NCBI RefSeq assembly: GCF_001577835.2
Contig: NC_029532.1
Location: 5,480,512-5,544,511 of the forward strand
Source of the DNA: Coturnix japonica
Taxonomy: Eukaryota; Chordata; Aves; Galliformes; Phasianidae
Length of the DNA: 64,000 bases
Direction of reading: 5' to 3'
Position numbers and translations under genes: made by a program. Positions 1 to 12,408 of the stretch are shown here, piece after piece. The notes beneath the pieces were generated by a model. It saw only the letters and a program-made list of their open reading frames with translations, was not told the origin of the DNA and searched no databases. Each line of letters starts with the position of its first letter. Positions within the stretch are counted from its first letter, which is position 1.

Positions 1-2186
1 AAGCTTTGCATTTAGGGCCTGATTGATGCTGGGGATTTACAGCTGACTCAGCCACTCGGGACTGTGATTTCCCTGTAGTGAGAAAGGTCATATATGGGGG
101 GGGGTGCTGAAACCTCAGAACAGCTCATCCCAAAATTTCCAGGGCTGTGTTAGTTCTCACAGTGCTGTCACAATGATTTCCAACGAGCAAGGGATGCTGT
201 CAGTTGCAGCTGATCTGGGGCTGCTCCCCACGCACGCCCTCTGTTTGCAAACACTGCCTGTCATTGCTGTTGCATGGTGGCAATGCTATGTGCAAGGCTG
301 TGGTCCTTCACAGGCCTGTGGGGGTTAGGAAGTGCTGCTGCTGGTTGCACCATGCAGACCATGTGAAATCTACAAGTGCTGCCTTTACATGTTGACTTAA
401 CGACCAGCTTTCCCCCCTGTATGGCCCTGTTTGTGCTCTCTGCTGGTTGGAGCTCTCAGGGCTGTGCAGTGCAATGAGGCTGGCAGCAGTAGGATGGGGC
501 TGGGACCCCCCCCTCAGCCTTGGGGGTGTGAGGCACCTCCTGGCCAGGTTGCTGCAGAGCTCATTTAGGATGTGGTGTCTGTCCTAAGCCTGAACCACTT
601 GGACAGAGGAAAGATAGGAATGCTCAACCCAACCTCCTCCCTTCTATCTGGGGCGAAAAAAAAGCACGTTGGAGAGGAGCCCTGAAGCAGTCGGATCTCT
701 GAAAGGCGAAGTGCTATCCAGTTGCTGTGCAGATTTGTCAACTGCTTCAAGCAGGAAATTACTTCGTGTCTTGAAAAGCCTCCAAGCACCTGTAACGCTG
801 TGAGCACGGGGGAGCTGCTGTCTGCTGGCCTGGGTTTGGTGAGCTGGGGCTGATCTGCTGGGCAGGGCCTGTTCCTCAGTGTCCTTGGAGGTAAGGGGTC
901 CCTTGGTGCTGTGTTAGGGGTCCTGAGTTCATGCTTGGTGAGTAATGCATGCAGCACTGCATCCCCATGTGAGTCTCCTTGTGTTTCTGTAGGTCCTATC
1001 AAAACACACCAGGGGTGAAAGAAGTTGCTCTACCACCCCAATGGGCTGTGTTCAGCCATAGCATGATGGTGGGAGGATCCAAACCCTCAAGGGTGGTGTG
1101 GAGGGGGGGATGAAGTGGCCTTGTTGTGTCAGCAGTGTGTGTGAAGGGTGATCTGGTGCTGCTGAGAGCTGCTGGCTGCTCGGACACAGTGATGCATTGC
1201 TCCAGCTCAATGGGATCTTCCTCCCCCTCTGACAGCTGTGAGATCGATCATGACCGTGTGCAAAGAAGTAAAGTGCATCAAAGCCACTTGGCAACTTAAC
1301 TAACCAGGCTCATAAATTAATTGCTATCCCTATTGTAAGGGAGAAATCAGTCTCTCCTTGAGGAGATCTGTCTCCATTGCTCATTCGGCTGCATCCCTTC
1401 ATAAATCTTCCCTGTAAGTCTGGGCTGCTGATTGCTGGGTGGGTATTTGGGGGCGCACTGGTGTGATGCAGAGTTATGGTAGTGAGTGGGATCTATGCAA
1501 AACATGGGTGAATGGGATTTGTGGGCTCCAAGAGATGTGCTGGGGGCCCTGAAGGAAGGAGGAGGGGGGCCTTTGGGGCCAGCACTGTGTCCCCACAGAG
1601 CCCTTTGAGCCCCAAGTTGGAGGGCTTTGCAACATGGGGTCCTGTGCATCCAGCTCCAAATGGGCATCGGTGTCTGCAGCCCCAGTGGGGCTCTTCAAAG
1701 CAGACAGGCAGAAGTCAGATCTTCTCTGCTCTATCCCTCACCACACTCCCTCCTCCCTCCCCCCCTGCAGAAAAAATATCAGCACCTTCTCAGGCTGCCA
1801 TCTGTTTATTTGGTTGGACTTGGAACTTGCTGAAATGTCTTTCGATGGATGAAGCAACAGAGAGTAGAAGAACAGAGCCTGGCAAGGCTGCTTGGTGAGT
1901 GGAAAATAATTTTTTGGGGCTTTCTGGAGTTTGAAGCCCCGATGATGGATGTGCATGCGAGAGATGGTAATGGCTTTGTAAGTATCAAAACACAGAGCAA
2001 GAGAATAACTCTGCCTCATGGACTGAGGAATGGATGCTGGGCGGGATCTGCTCAGCTCTGACACAGCTGCATGATGGAGTGCTGTGGGCTCGGGAGTAGG
2101 GTCCTGCATTTGTTTAATGTGTTGGAAAAAAAACACAGGGTAAGTGGTTTTAAAAGATATTACATACTCACTACGAATGTGTTGGA

Positions 2187-2275
2187 AAATCAGAGCATCG
2201 TTAAGGTTGGAAAAGACCTCTAAGATCATCACGTCTAACTGTTAACCCATCGCCACCACACCCAAGCTCACAGCT
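2187..2275 (-). mobile_element. CR1 LINE fragment (3' end)
   Basis: The text 'ggttggaaaagacctctaag' followed by 'atcatc' is the reverse complement of the CR1 3' end, so the copy points left. It is 5'-truncated and diverged, as most avian CR1 copies are. Confidence 0.6.
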
Positions 2276-2436
2276 TGTTGGGTTTGGGGGTGTTTTGCTG
2301 GTTGCTGCACCAAGGAAAGGCTTTGCTGATCCCATTCCTTTTTTAAAGGGGTTTTGGTGTCCCACTTCCAACCTGGCTTATGTGAGTGATCCTCAGCACA
2401 GGCGCTGCCTTTTATCCATATCCTTACTGAGAGCAG

Positions 2437-2546
2437 GATATGGGCACAGGCTGCCCAGGGACCACAGAGATGTGGCATTGGAATTGGTGTGGTGGGCTTG
2501 GTGATCTTGGAGGACCTTTCCAACCTCCATGGCTCTGTGATTCTTT
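2437..2546 (+). mobile_element. CR1 LINE fragment (3' end)
   Basis: Sense-orientation CR1 tail: 'ggctgcccaggg' at the start, then 'gatcttggaggacctttcc' and the terminal 'tgtgattct'. It lies 160 bp from an oppositely oriented CR1 fragment. Confidence 0.65.
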
Positions 2547-3199
2547 GGGGTGGTTTCTTTTTCTCCTTCCTTAATGGGTTTTTCCTCTGGGTTAATCCAA
2601 CACAACTCCTGGAACAGGTGCAAGTGAGACAGCAGATAACTGGGCTGCAGGGCTGTCTGCATGGCAGGTTTTTGGGACTGGATGTTTTCCCTCCCAACAC
2701 CTGGTGGCTTTGTCCAGCTGCAGCCTTGGGAGGATGATCTGCCTGTGTTTGGCTCCAATCCTTGGAGGCTGAAAATGAAAAACAACCAGAAGAAAAAAAA
2801 ACTTGCTGTCAAGTATTGTCAGCAATACTCTGTATATCCAAAGCTGTGCTGGAGAACCACTGAGCTTCCTGCTACCCTGTGTTGGCTGAAAGGCAATGAG
2901 ATTAAGGAAATCATAACTTCCACAAGGATTTCTTTTTAAAGGTATGTATACATATGTGTATGTGTTTATATATGAAGTTTTGAGGTATCCAGTTTAATTC
3001 ACCGAGCTGCTCTGATGGATTCTGTAGTGGTGCCCATTGTGGGGGCCACCATTTGGGGTTTTTGGAGACCCTTCCCTTGCCTGTGGGCATCTTGGGCTGA
3101 GCTCTCTGATGACACAGGCTGCCTTTTGTTATTCCTTAGGACACAAATCTCCCCCTAAATTCCTGAGAGCTGCTGCCTGCTCTTTCCTTGGCCGTGTGC

Positions 3200-3274
3200 T
3201 TTCTTTTTTTCCCCCCCTTTTTAATACAATTTCTTTCTTTTTTTTCTTTTCTTTTTTTTTTTTTTTTTTTTTAA
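3200..3274. repeat. Polypyrimidine / poly-T tract
   Basis: A run of T with C interruptions, including a seven-C block and an unbroken T run of about 22. One of several tracts with T on the + strand in the first 19 kb. Confidence 0.85.
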
Positions 3275-4537
3275 AGGGCAAAACAAAACAGATCATTTCC
3301 TCAATTTAATGTGAGCCAATTATGGCTCATGGGCTGTTAACTTCATCACTGCTTCTTCCAAGAAAGACGTTGGGTAAAATGAACCAGCCCAGCTCCGCGT
3401 GCGCCCAGCAAAGCTTCAGCCCCAGCCATTTATCCCCGCAGATGGAAAAAAGCTAAAGCCTATGTCGCACAAATGCCCTCTAAAGTATCCAACCACTTGT
3501 TGTACATCTGCTGACGGATACCAACTGGAAAGGAGATTAGCACTCAGACTCCCGCGCTGGGCTGTCTGCTCTTCCTAATGAGGACCAGATTGCAGCCCAC
3601 GCCAGCGCTGCACCTCCAGCGGATGGCGGGATGGGGAGGTGCCAACAGCGTGGGACCGTGTGGGCTGCGGGATGGGGCTGGGCAATTCTGGGACTTGCAG
3701 TGAGGCTGGGGGTGGCATGGGGTGCTGGGGATGCTCTGAGGGGTGCAGGAGCTGCGCTTGGTGCTCTGTATGTTCACCCTAATTTGAGTGTGATGGCATT
3801 TCCAGGGGAACCATTGCATCCCTCCAATCTGGGCACCACCAGCTTGGGGCCAGCACTCAGCCAGGGTGACATCCCATAGCAGCACTACATGGGATGCGTT
3901 ACTATGCATGCTATCTCCTGCCCTTCTTCACCTCAGGAATTAAAGCACTCTGTGACACTAAAAGCAATGGGGGCCGTGCCCGGGGCTGTCCCCATCTGTC
4001 CCACATCCCAAACCACCTCCATTCACTGGGGGCTGTGGGCAGCACGGCGCTATGCCCGCCGCCGGGTGCTGTGCGGCCGTCTCCTGAAGTGCTCTGTCTC
4101 CTGGCTGGGGGCCAGTGCAGGAATGTTAACGTTTTTCTGTGGCTAATTCAGGGCCATGGGCAGGCTCTGGCGCTTATTTTATTTTATGTTTCTTTTCAGC
4201 AGTGGTTGAATTGAAAATTAAGATGTGCTGGGACCTAATCCCAAATAAAAATGCCAACGTGCTCCCCTGGGGCCCTGGGGTTAAGCTGTGGGGTGGGCAG
4301 CTTGTGCCCCCATCTCAGGGCTGGGGAAAGCCAGGCACGGTGCTTCCTACCTGTGGTGGGCTGGGAGGGCTCATAAAGGACTTGCCAAACTGGCCGTGAG
4401 GTTTTTCTTATTTCCTTTTTTTAATTATTAATATTATTTTTTAATTCTTTTCTGGATTCTTCTGGATTTGGGGCTTTGGGTGTTTTTTAGTGGTGACTGG
4501 AGATGGGCTCTGTGGTGCATGGGGAAATAGAAAGAAA

Positions 4538-4745
4538 AGATCACAGAATCATTAAGGCTGGAAAAGGCCTCTCAGATCCCCAACCCACCCCACTGTGCCC
4601 ACATCTCTGTGGTTCTGGAGCACCTCTGGGATGGTGACCCCAGCACTCCCTGGGCAGCTGTGCAGTGCAGCACCACGCTTTGTGAGCAGAAATTTCTCCT
4701 GCTGTCCAACCTGAACCTCCCCTTGGACATCTTGTCTTAAAATGA
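4538..4745 (-). mobile_element. CR1 LINE fragment
   Basis: Starts with 'cacagaatcattaaggctgg' and continues through 'aaaaggcctctcagatcccc' into the usual antisense CR1 body ('gagcacctctgggatggtga', 'ctccctgggcagctgtgc'). The 3' end lies at the low coordinate. About 200 bp of the element survives. Confidence 0.75.
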
Positions 4746-4837
4746 TGAGCTGGGATCCTCATGTCGGGGGAGCAATAAATGGCTGCAGCCTCAGAGCAGG
4801 GGAATGGAGCTTTCTGTAAGCCTGTTTCACAGGAACC

Positions 4838-4898
4838 TTTTAACCTCAATGGTCCCTATGGGGTCCCTTCCAACTTGGGATGCTCAATGATTCTATGA
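4838..4898 (+). mobile_element. CR1 LINE 3' tail
   Basis: 'ggggtcccttccaacttggg' followed by 'caatgattctatga' is the sense CR1 3' end. With the preceding antisense copy it gives a tail-out pair of fragments. Confidence 0.6.
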
Positions 4899-5737
4899 AC
4901 CTGTTTGTCCTCTTAGAAAACCTCATGGATGGAATCTGGAGGTCTGAAGACACGTTTCTGCTCCACTGGTCATCTATGAACAGGACTATGGCATTACAGC
5001 TGCCTACGTATCCTGGGGTGAATCTTCAGTGTTCATGGGCAGATTTCACCTGTTATTATTGGCGTAAGTGCAACCTTCCTGGTCATTGCGGTGTGTCCCC
5101 TGATGCCCTGTGCTTTATCATTCAAGGTCATGGGAAGCACACAGAATATTTTCATTTGCTCCTAATGGTCACGAGGAGATCTTGGGGATCAGGATGTGCT
5201 GCATGCATTGAAGCGCCTTCACCTCAAAGGCAGACGGAGGTGATGCACAGGGAGCTCCCAAAACTCATTTCCCATCCTAAGCCCTACACATCCCAAATGC
5301 ATACCAGGTCCTGCAGGATGAGACTGGAGAATGTGGGAGCAAGAGGAAGCAAGGTTTGTAAGGGAAAGGATGGGGAGATGCTGCTGTGCTCTTTGGGGAG
5401 CCCCCAATGCCCTGCATGCCGCATGGAGCTCATGTGAAACTCATTAAAAGTGTGAGGAGAGGGAGGACGATGGTTGGGAATCGTTTTGTTTGGGTTTCTA
5501 AAACGTGCGCATGAAAACACTGTGTGGTTTTCTGACAAATTTGAAACAGTGCTATTCAATTCACTCCAGCGTTGCTACTGTTGATCTAGCAGACTGTAAA
5601 GCATTTATTGGAGTTGCTTGAGGCGAACTTAAGCATCTGTGGAATAACAAGTCCAGGAAGTAATTGCATCCACAAGGAAAATATTTTTATGTATAATTCA
5701 GTGACCCATTTTATAAACATTGTGGTTCCACCTTGGA

Positions 5738-5796
5738 CTCTTCTTTTTTTTTTTTTCTTTTCTTTTTTTTTTCCCCCATTTTTTTCCCCCCCTTTT
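5738..5796. repeat. Polypyrimidine tract
   Basis: T-rich run with single C interruptions, ending in blocks of C and T. No coding meaning; the lysine-rich frame on the opposite strand is an artefact of this tract. Confidence 0.85.
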
Positions 5797-8324
5797 CACC
5801 CACAGCATTCCCCCATCCAAGCGCCTGAGGTTGGCCAAGTCTGCCAGCTTGGGTTTGGTGGCTTCTGCCTTTGGTTAGAGGCAGGAGGGACACCCTGGGG
5901 TGCCCAGCGGTGGTCCTGCAGTGGGGGGACATCGGTGCCAACACAGAGAGACGGCGCGGATGGCTCCTGCAGAGCCTGGCAGGCATGGGAGGTTTGTCTC
6001 AGGGCAATGGCTTTGCTTTATACTTTAGCTTTATGAGTCACCCACAGCTTGTGTGGCATTGGGTTGGGGTTGAGGTCACTGGCACCCTAGCTGTCCCCAT
6101 GTCCCCAGCACTGGGGATGTCACACAGTGCTGGGAAATGGGGCTGTAAGCAGAGCCAGCCCTGCCACGGAGCTGTCTGCTGGGGGAAGAGCCAACCCCGC
6201 CGCAGTGGCTGATGAAAGCATTATATTGATGCTTTCCTTTGAGTTATGTTTCTTTGGGCGAAGGGAAGTGGGCTGAAAACAAAAAGGCAACCAACCATGC
6301 TTCGGAGGAGTTGGGCTCCCCATCAAAATTCTTTTGGCAGCTGAAAACCATGATGGATTTTTTGATTTCACAATGTCCATTTTTGGGTAGATTTTTCTTT
6401 TTTTCTTTTTTTTTTTTTTTCTATGGGGGAGGGGGATTCATTTCCATGCAATAGGAATTCTTCTCCCCAAGCACCTTTCCCAACCAGGGGCCCTGAGTGC
6501 TCAGAGCTGTTGGAGACCCACAGCACACAGCCTGGGGACACTGAGTACAAAGCTGTTATCATCTCATGGTCCTCATCCTCTGTGCTGCACTGCAGGGAAT
6601 CATCTGAACCTCTGAACACCCACAGTGCTGGGGTGTTTTCACTGTCCTGCAAATCCCTGCTTTGACCTCTTCAAGCCAAACAATGCCAAAAACTGATGGG
6701 CAGAGCCCAAGATGAGGGTGCCAAGGTGGGGCTCCCCATCTTCTCCCAGTGCTTTTCTTCCCCCCCTCCATGCTCTGCAATGAGCCCTAAAGCAAGGCTG
6801 AGTGCCTGGCCTCCCTCCAGGGGGGAGAACAAAGCAAAACAAAGCAGCCCTGGGAGTAAATATTATCTGGATACGAAGGAACGCTATGTTTCTTTGTATG
6901 GGTCTAGAATTTCTGCCTTTTAACAGCTAACCTTGACTCAGCCAATATCCACAACATGCAGCCCTGGCCAAAATATGCTGGGCCTTCAAGTACCACAACA
7001 GCTGTTTTTCTTGCTAAAATACAACATTAAATTTTTTGGACGGCTGGATGCTTCCTTGATGAAAATGGAATAAGGGGCTATTTTCCTCCTTCCTTCTCTT
7101 TCTTTCCCTCTCTCCTCATCCTGCTGTCTCCAATGCCCTGCTGGGACCGGAGCCCCCAGCACTCAGCTGTAAGGTGAGGGCTGGGACCTGTGGGCTACTT
7201 GGTGCCCCCTCTTGTTCCTGGATCCCTCCCAACACCCAGCCAAGCCCCAGCCAGCAGTGGTTGCAGCCCTGACATCTTGTTTTGTTGATGGTCTGTCGGT
7301 TGTCCAAAAGGTTCTTTTGTTAGTACAGAGGAACTGAGGGATGTGTGGCAGTGGTGATGCTTCCACATGTGCCCAAGGGGATCTTGTGGTGCTGGTGGGA
7401 CCCCGGTGGGATTTGCACTCTGCACACCCTATCCATGCAAACAACAATTTAGTGCTTTCTGGAGGGCTGCAGCTGATGACGTGGTGCAGGAACATGGTGG
7501 TCGCATCCAGCCCTGTCACCTGGAGCTGGTCATTCTCCACACACCAACCCCAAATCTCAGCCAGCATAGGGCAGCATTCATTCTCCTTCACCCTGCAATG
7601 CCTATGGTGAAATTAGCCCTGAGCTGGGTTTGCTGGCACCCTTATCACCCCAGTGTCATCCATCACTACAGCAGATCCAATGCGTTTGGGACACAGGACA
7701 GCCTTGCTGGACAACATGCTTTTGCATGGCTGTTTTGCTGCTTTTCCCAAGCTGAGGTGGGCACAGAGAGCTGCATGGTGAGGATTTGCAGGAGCCTTGG
7801 ATCTGAACTCAAGGAACTGCTGCAGTGGGAGCAGGGATGATGCTGCAGCCCCATGGCACTGGGATGTGGGTTTGACAGCTCTGCGCTGCCCCACACACGG
7901 GTCCTACTCAACCCCTCCACGCCTCCGGCACGCGAGCTGTGGGCTTTGCTGCTTGGAAAAAAAAAGATCCCTCCGCTCCTCTTTCTTTCCTTTTTCCTTT
8001 TGGTTAAAGATCAGCTTGACTTTTAATGGGAGACAGAAGAATTTTTTAAAGGAGGGAGGTGGGAACCCAACCAGGAGCGAGTTTCATTGCCCAGAGCCTC
8101 GCAGCCGTGTTTATTTTGAATGGGGCCAGGGGCAGAAGTGGGGGGGCAGAGGGGGGCAGATGGAGAGGTGCCACGGGCACAGCTCAAGCCCGGACCCCAG
8201 CACTGTGCCACCCTTCCCCATCACTCTGCATTCCCAAAGCACTTCTTTCTCCTTCATATTTCACTTGCTGAGCTGTTGGCATCGCTCTCGCTGTGTGTTA
8301 CAGATGGGGATGGATGGTGATGGG

Positions 8325-8590
8325 GACTCGGCCGCGTGCGCCCGGCGCAGACACAGCGATATTTGTGTGTGTGTAATGTATGTGTTCCCCTTTCCCCGGA
8401 CAGCTACCATGTGTTTGGAATTAGCGCCGCGGTTGCAGGGGGAGAAGGCAGCTGGGTTTCTCCGGAGCATTTCAGTGCTTAATCTCTGAAGAATGCAGAA
8501 TGTCTGTCTGGATGCCCCGGCCAAGATCAACTCCGCGGCACGGGGAGGCCAATATAAACGTTCATGTTTTGTGTCACCGAGATTTCATTA
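8325..8590. promoter_or_regulatory. CpG-dense patch, possible regulatory element
   Basis: Roughly 20 CpG dinucleotides in about 260 bp against a flank that has very few. It includes several CGCG-type clusters, a short GT run and an AT-rich 3' edge. No convincing TATA box or exon was recognised next to it. It may be an enhancer or an orphan CpG island; this is inference from base composition only. Confidence 0.35.
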
Positions 8591-11500
8591 GATGTTTTTT
8601 ATGTAATTGCATAAGTCAAACTACTGTGATGAAAATGCCACAGTGAACAAACGGGATGAATTGTGAAACCTCTCCTTCGAGGAGAGGACTTGCGGGGTCC
8701 AACTCCAACCTCTTCCAAGGCAATGGGGTCCAGTTCCAGTCTCTTCCAAATGCTGGTGACCTTTTTGGAGGCTCTTTGCTGTCCCATTGCCCTCATGTCA
8801 GGGCAGGAGATGTCCCCATGGATGGCACTGGACTGCTCGTGTCCCAGGCTATGGGAAGCAGATGGGGTTGGAGGAAGTCCTCTCCCATTTCTTGGCTGCC
8901 CTACACCCCAGCACCCTGCAGCACTGGGGTGAGATCACTGCTCCTTTTATTTCTCATTTTTAGAGGAGCGGATAGAGAGCATTGGGACTCACTCTGGAGC
9001 TCACAGCAGTGCTGTGTCTCATCCCCACTGCCATTCCCAATGGTTTTGTGCCTGTGCCCCTTAAATATCTGGTGTATTTCCTTGATTCTACAGATTAATG
9101 CAAATTTAATGAGGCCTTCATCACCTGCATGCTCTCAAGGTGCCACCATTTGGTGCAAGCATAGTGCTGTTATTCCCTAGGCTCAGCAACATCCATTGCT
9201 TTCCTGTCCCATCCCATCCGTGGTGGTGGTCTGGCAGCACACAGACCCCATTGGGACATAAGGACAGGCAGAGGCTTCTGCAAGCAGGGCTGGAAAGGTC
9301 ACCCTCACTGCAGACACATCTGCTGGGCGGGAGGGCCTGGAATTTAGGATATTGTTTTTCTGGCGGGGAGTGGTGGGTGCCAAAAGCCTGATAAATTAAT
9401 CACCTTGGACATGGGTCAGTCCAGCTCCTGGCGCATGCAGCCTGGGCCGCCCGAGCCACTGAGTGGAGATGGGGCCCACATTCAGCATGAGGTGAGGGGT
9501 GGGGGGACGGGGAGGGGAGGGGACACCACCTGCTCACAGTGTGGCTGGATGCAGAGCTGTGATCCTGGATGCTGTTCTGCAGCAGATCCCCATGGCCAGG
9601 CAATGTCACCCCCTGACTGGCTGCTGTATGCCCGATGTCTGTGGGAGATAAGAATGTGTTTGGGGTTTGCACAGCTCCTGGTGCTGCAAGGTGCTGCCCT
9701 GAGGACTGCTGCAGTGCTTCGGAGCATGCAGGTTGTGGAGGAGGCTGCATGGGGTGCAGCTGTTGGAGGTCACAGGCAGCTTCTTGCAACCATTCAGCCC
9801 TGTACCTGCAGGCAGGTGTTTGGCACCTGGGCTGGATGCCCTGACTACATGCCTGGCACAGCCCAGAGCTGGGCTGGGGTTGATGCTGTGCAGCAAGTAG
9901 CTGTGAATGGCATTGTGGATCCATCACAGCAGTGTTGGTTTGCAGGGATCACTTTGATCCTTGCCCGCTGCTTGGGCTCATGCACCAACAGCGGACAGTG
10001 GAGATTTTTCCGTATCTAATGAATCTGCTGCTGTCTTCCTCTTCCCCGTGCAAGCAGTCTCACTTCTTGTTTCCTGCATCCTTTCCCAGCAAGCGTTTGC
10101 ATCACCTTCCCCAGTCTTTCTTAGGACCACTTCAGTATGGAAAAGGATAAAGAGGGAAGCAGGGCAGGGAGCAGAGCTTGGAGGAAAATCCCACTGGAGC
10201 CTTCAGCACATGGGCTGTGCTTGTGCCTCTCTTGCACAGGAGCCGTGCAGGTCACAGCCCAGTGCCTGGGGCAGAAGGTGTTAATCACGTGTGCTGTCAT
10301 CCACCTTTGGGATCTGAGACCTTTTTGGGACCATGCAGAAGCTGCCTCCATCCCTCCTGTCTTCTCGCCTTTTGTTCTCTCCTTCTCTCTTTTTCTTTTC
10401 TTTTTTTTTTCTTTCTGTCCAGACATAATTAATGTAAACCAAATGCTTTCTGCACAGCTACTGGCATCCTGAACCCATGTTATGTGTGGTCTTCCCTTTA
10501 GCCTGGACAGAGACGGAGCAAAATGTTGAGTGCTATCCCAGACCTTCCTGGGCAGAGAGCAGCATCCATTGCACAAGAGGCACCTTCAGACTGTGCATTC
10601 CCTGCTGGGATGGGTTTGTGCAGTGCTGGTTGAACTGGTTTAAATGAAGTTTTTGAGTATATCCATGGCTTTATCTACCAAATACAGCCAAACTCAAGCT
10701 GAACTTTCCTTGCTGACTGGAGGAAACTTGCTTAACTGTGAACCCCAAACACAGTGAGATCTTGCAATGTGATTTTTATTGCAGCTGATTTCTGACCATT
10801 GCTCTCACTTGGTTGTTTAAACTGGATCTTTAGGTACTGAGGTGTGAAGGAATGAAGCAGTATCCAGCCTTACCTGGGATGTCCCAAAGGCCCAAGCAGA
10901 GCTCATAGCCCCATCTGTTGCCAGGTGCCCCACAGAGATGACCCTGCACCACCTCGCTCAGGTCCCACACTGAGTCAATGGCTGAGCATCTTGCAGCCAT
11001 GTTGTGTGGGCTAAATGGGAGGCATCTGATAGCAGTGCCATGGATGTGCTTTGAACTCCAAGGTGATTAGGGCGCTGCAGATGCTTCAGTGGGAATGTGA
11101 GAGCAGGTCGCCAGCAATCACTGTCGTGTTTCTGCTCAGTAACTGTCCCCAGATTGTGTCTGGGACTAGAGGACATGGGAGTTGACAACCTGGGTGGTGA
11201 ATTTGAGGCATGGCTTGGGACGGCTCACCTGACCACTGTTTTGAAGGAGCTCAGGTACCGAGGAGGGGAGATTTCTGCTCTATGTGATGGAGAGGTGCTC
11301 ACTGGAGAAGGGAAGAGCCCCACTGACAGAGGAACACCCCTTGCTCCCCCGAGCCCTGTCCCCATTGAGCAGCCTCTGGGCCATGTGGCTCCCCCCATGG
11401 TCTGCCCTGGAGCTCTGAGTGATGACAATGTTAAATGAGTGAGAGGCTGAAAAATAGTGAGTGAGATTTTGTAACTGGTCACCTTGGCCAAGGAGGCCAA

Positions 11501-12285
11501 CATTCTTCCTCATGAGAATGAGATGCTTTAGGAACTGACTTAAAATTAATCCAAAACATGAGCCCAGCTCCAAATGAGTGGGACTTGGCAAGAGGGCTGG
11601 ACACATTATCTTTAAATATAGGCAGGCATCCCAAAGGGTTTCTGGTGGTTTTTCTGGTCATTCCTTATTTCTCTGTCTCCCCTCCTGCTCCTTGCATAAT
11701 TCTGTCTATTTTAATGCTTGTTGCCACATTTTTGGCAGTTCATTTGTTTATTGCCCGAAAGCAGGCAAGGGTTGCAACACTACAGGAGCCGTTGTGTTGA
11801 GATGCTTTACTGGCAACAGCAGAAGAAACCCCCTCACCAGCAGGGCAGGAAGGTGGCATGAGGGCTGTTGGACACATCTGGATGTGTAAAGACACATCTG
11901 CCTTTAATACTTCCCACTATAATGCAGAGCAGGTCTGGCTGGAGCCCTGCATGGTTGCATGCTCAGAAAGCACTGACGATGCGGCAGCGCTAGGACAGTG
12001 AGGGCCACATGTTCGAGCAAACACAGCTTCCTATTGACTTGTTAAACATTTGCTATTTATCAGATTTTGCTTTTAAACTGTCTGTAACAGTCTGGGAGAA
12101 CTCGTGTCAAAATCCCTTCCAGATGTGGAGGTGCTACCTGATACCTCGGTCATAGTGCGGACCTGAGCTCCTGCTCTGTTCCAATGAGCCGGGCTACTGA
12201 AAGAGCGAAAATGCAAAGAAAGGCTCTTAGAGAGGGGAGAGGTGAATGTAAATCTTCCCCCAACCTCCAAGAAAAGGCGTTCCAG

Positions 12286-12408
12286 GATGGTGGAGATGTG
12301 GCACTGAGGGACATGGTCAGTGGGTATGGTGGGGTGGGTTGGACCTGGGGATCTGAGAGTGTTTTCCCAGCCTTTGTGATTCTATGATTTGATGATTCTG
12401 TGATTCCC
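12286..12408 (+). mobile_element. CR1 LINE fragment (3' end)
   Basis: 'ggatggtggagatgtggcac' leads into 'gggttggacctggggatctg' and ends in a repeated tail, 'tgtgattctatgatttgatg' then 'attctgtgatt', typical of the CR1 octamer repeat in sense orientation. Confidence 0.8.

Noticed and set aside
7797-8489. 230-codon open frame on the + strand.
   Set aside because: Product is compositionally biased, crosses a CpG-rich patch and resembles no known protein; neighbouring frames are also open.
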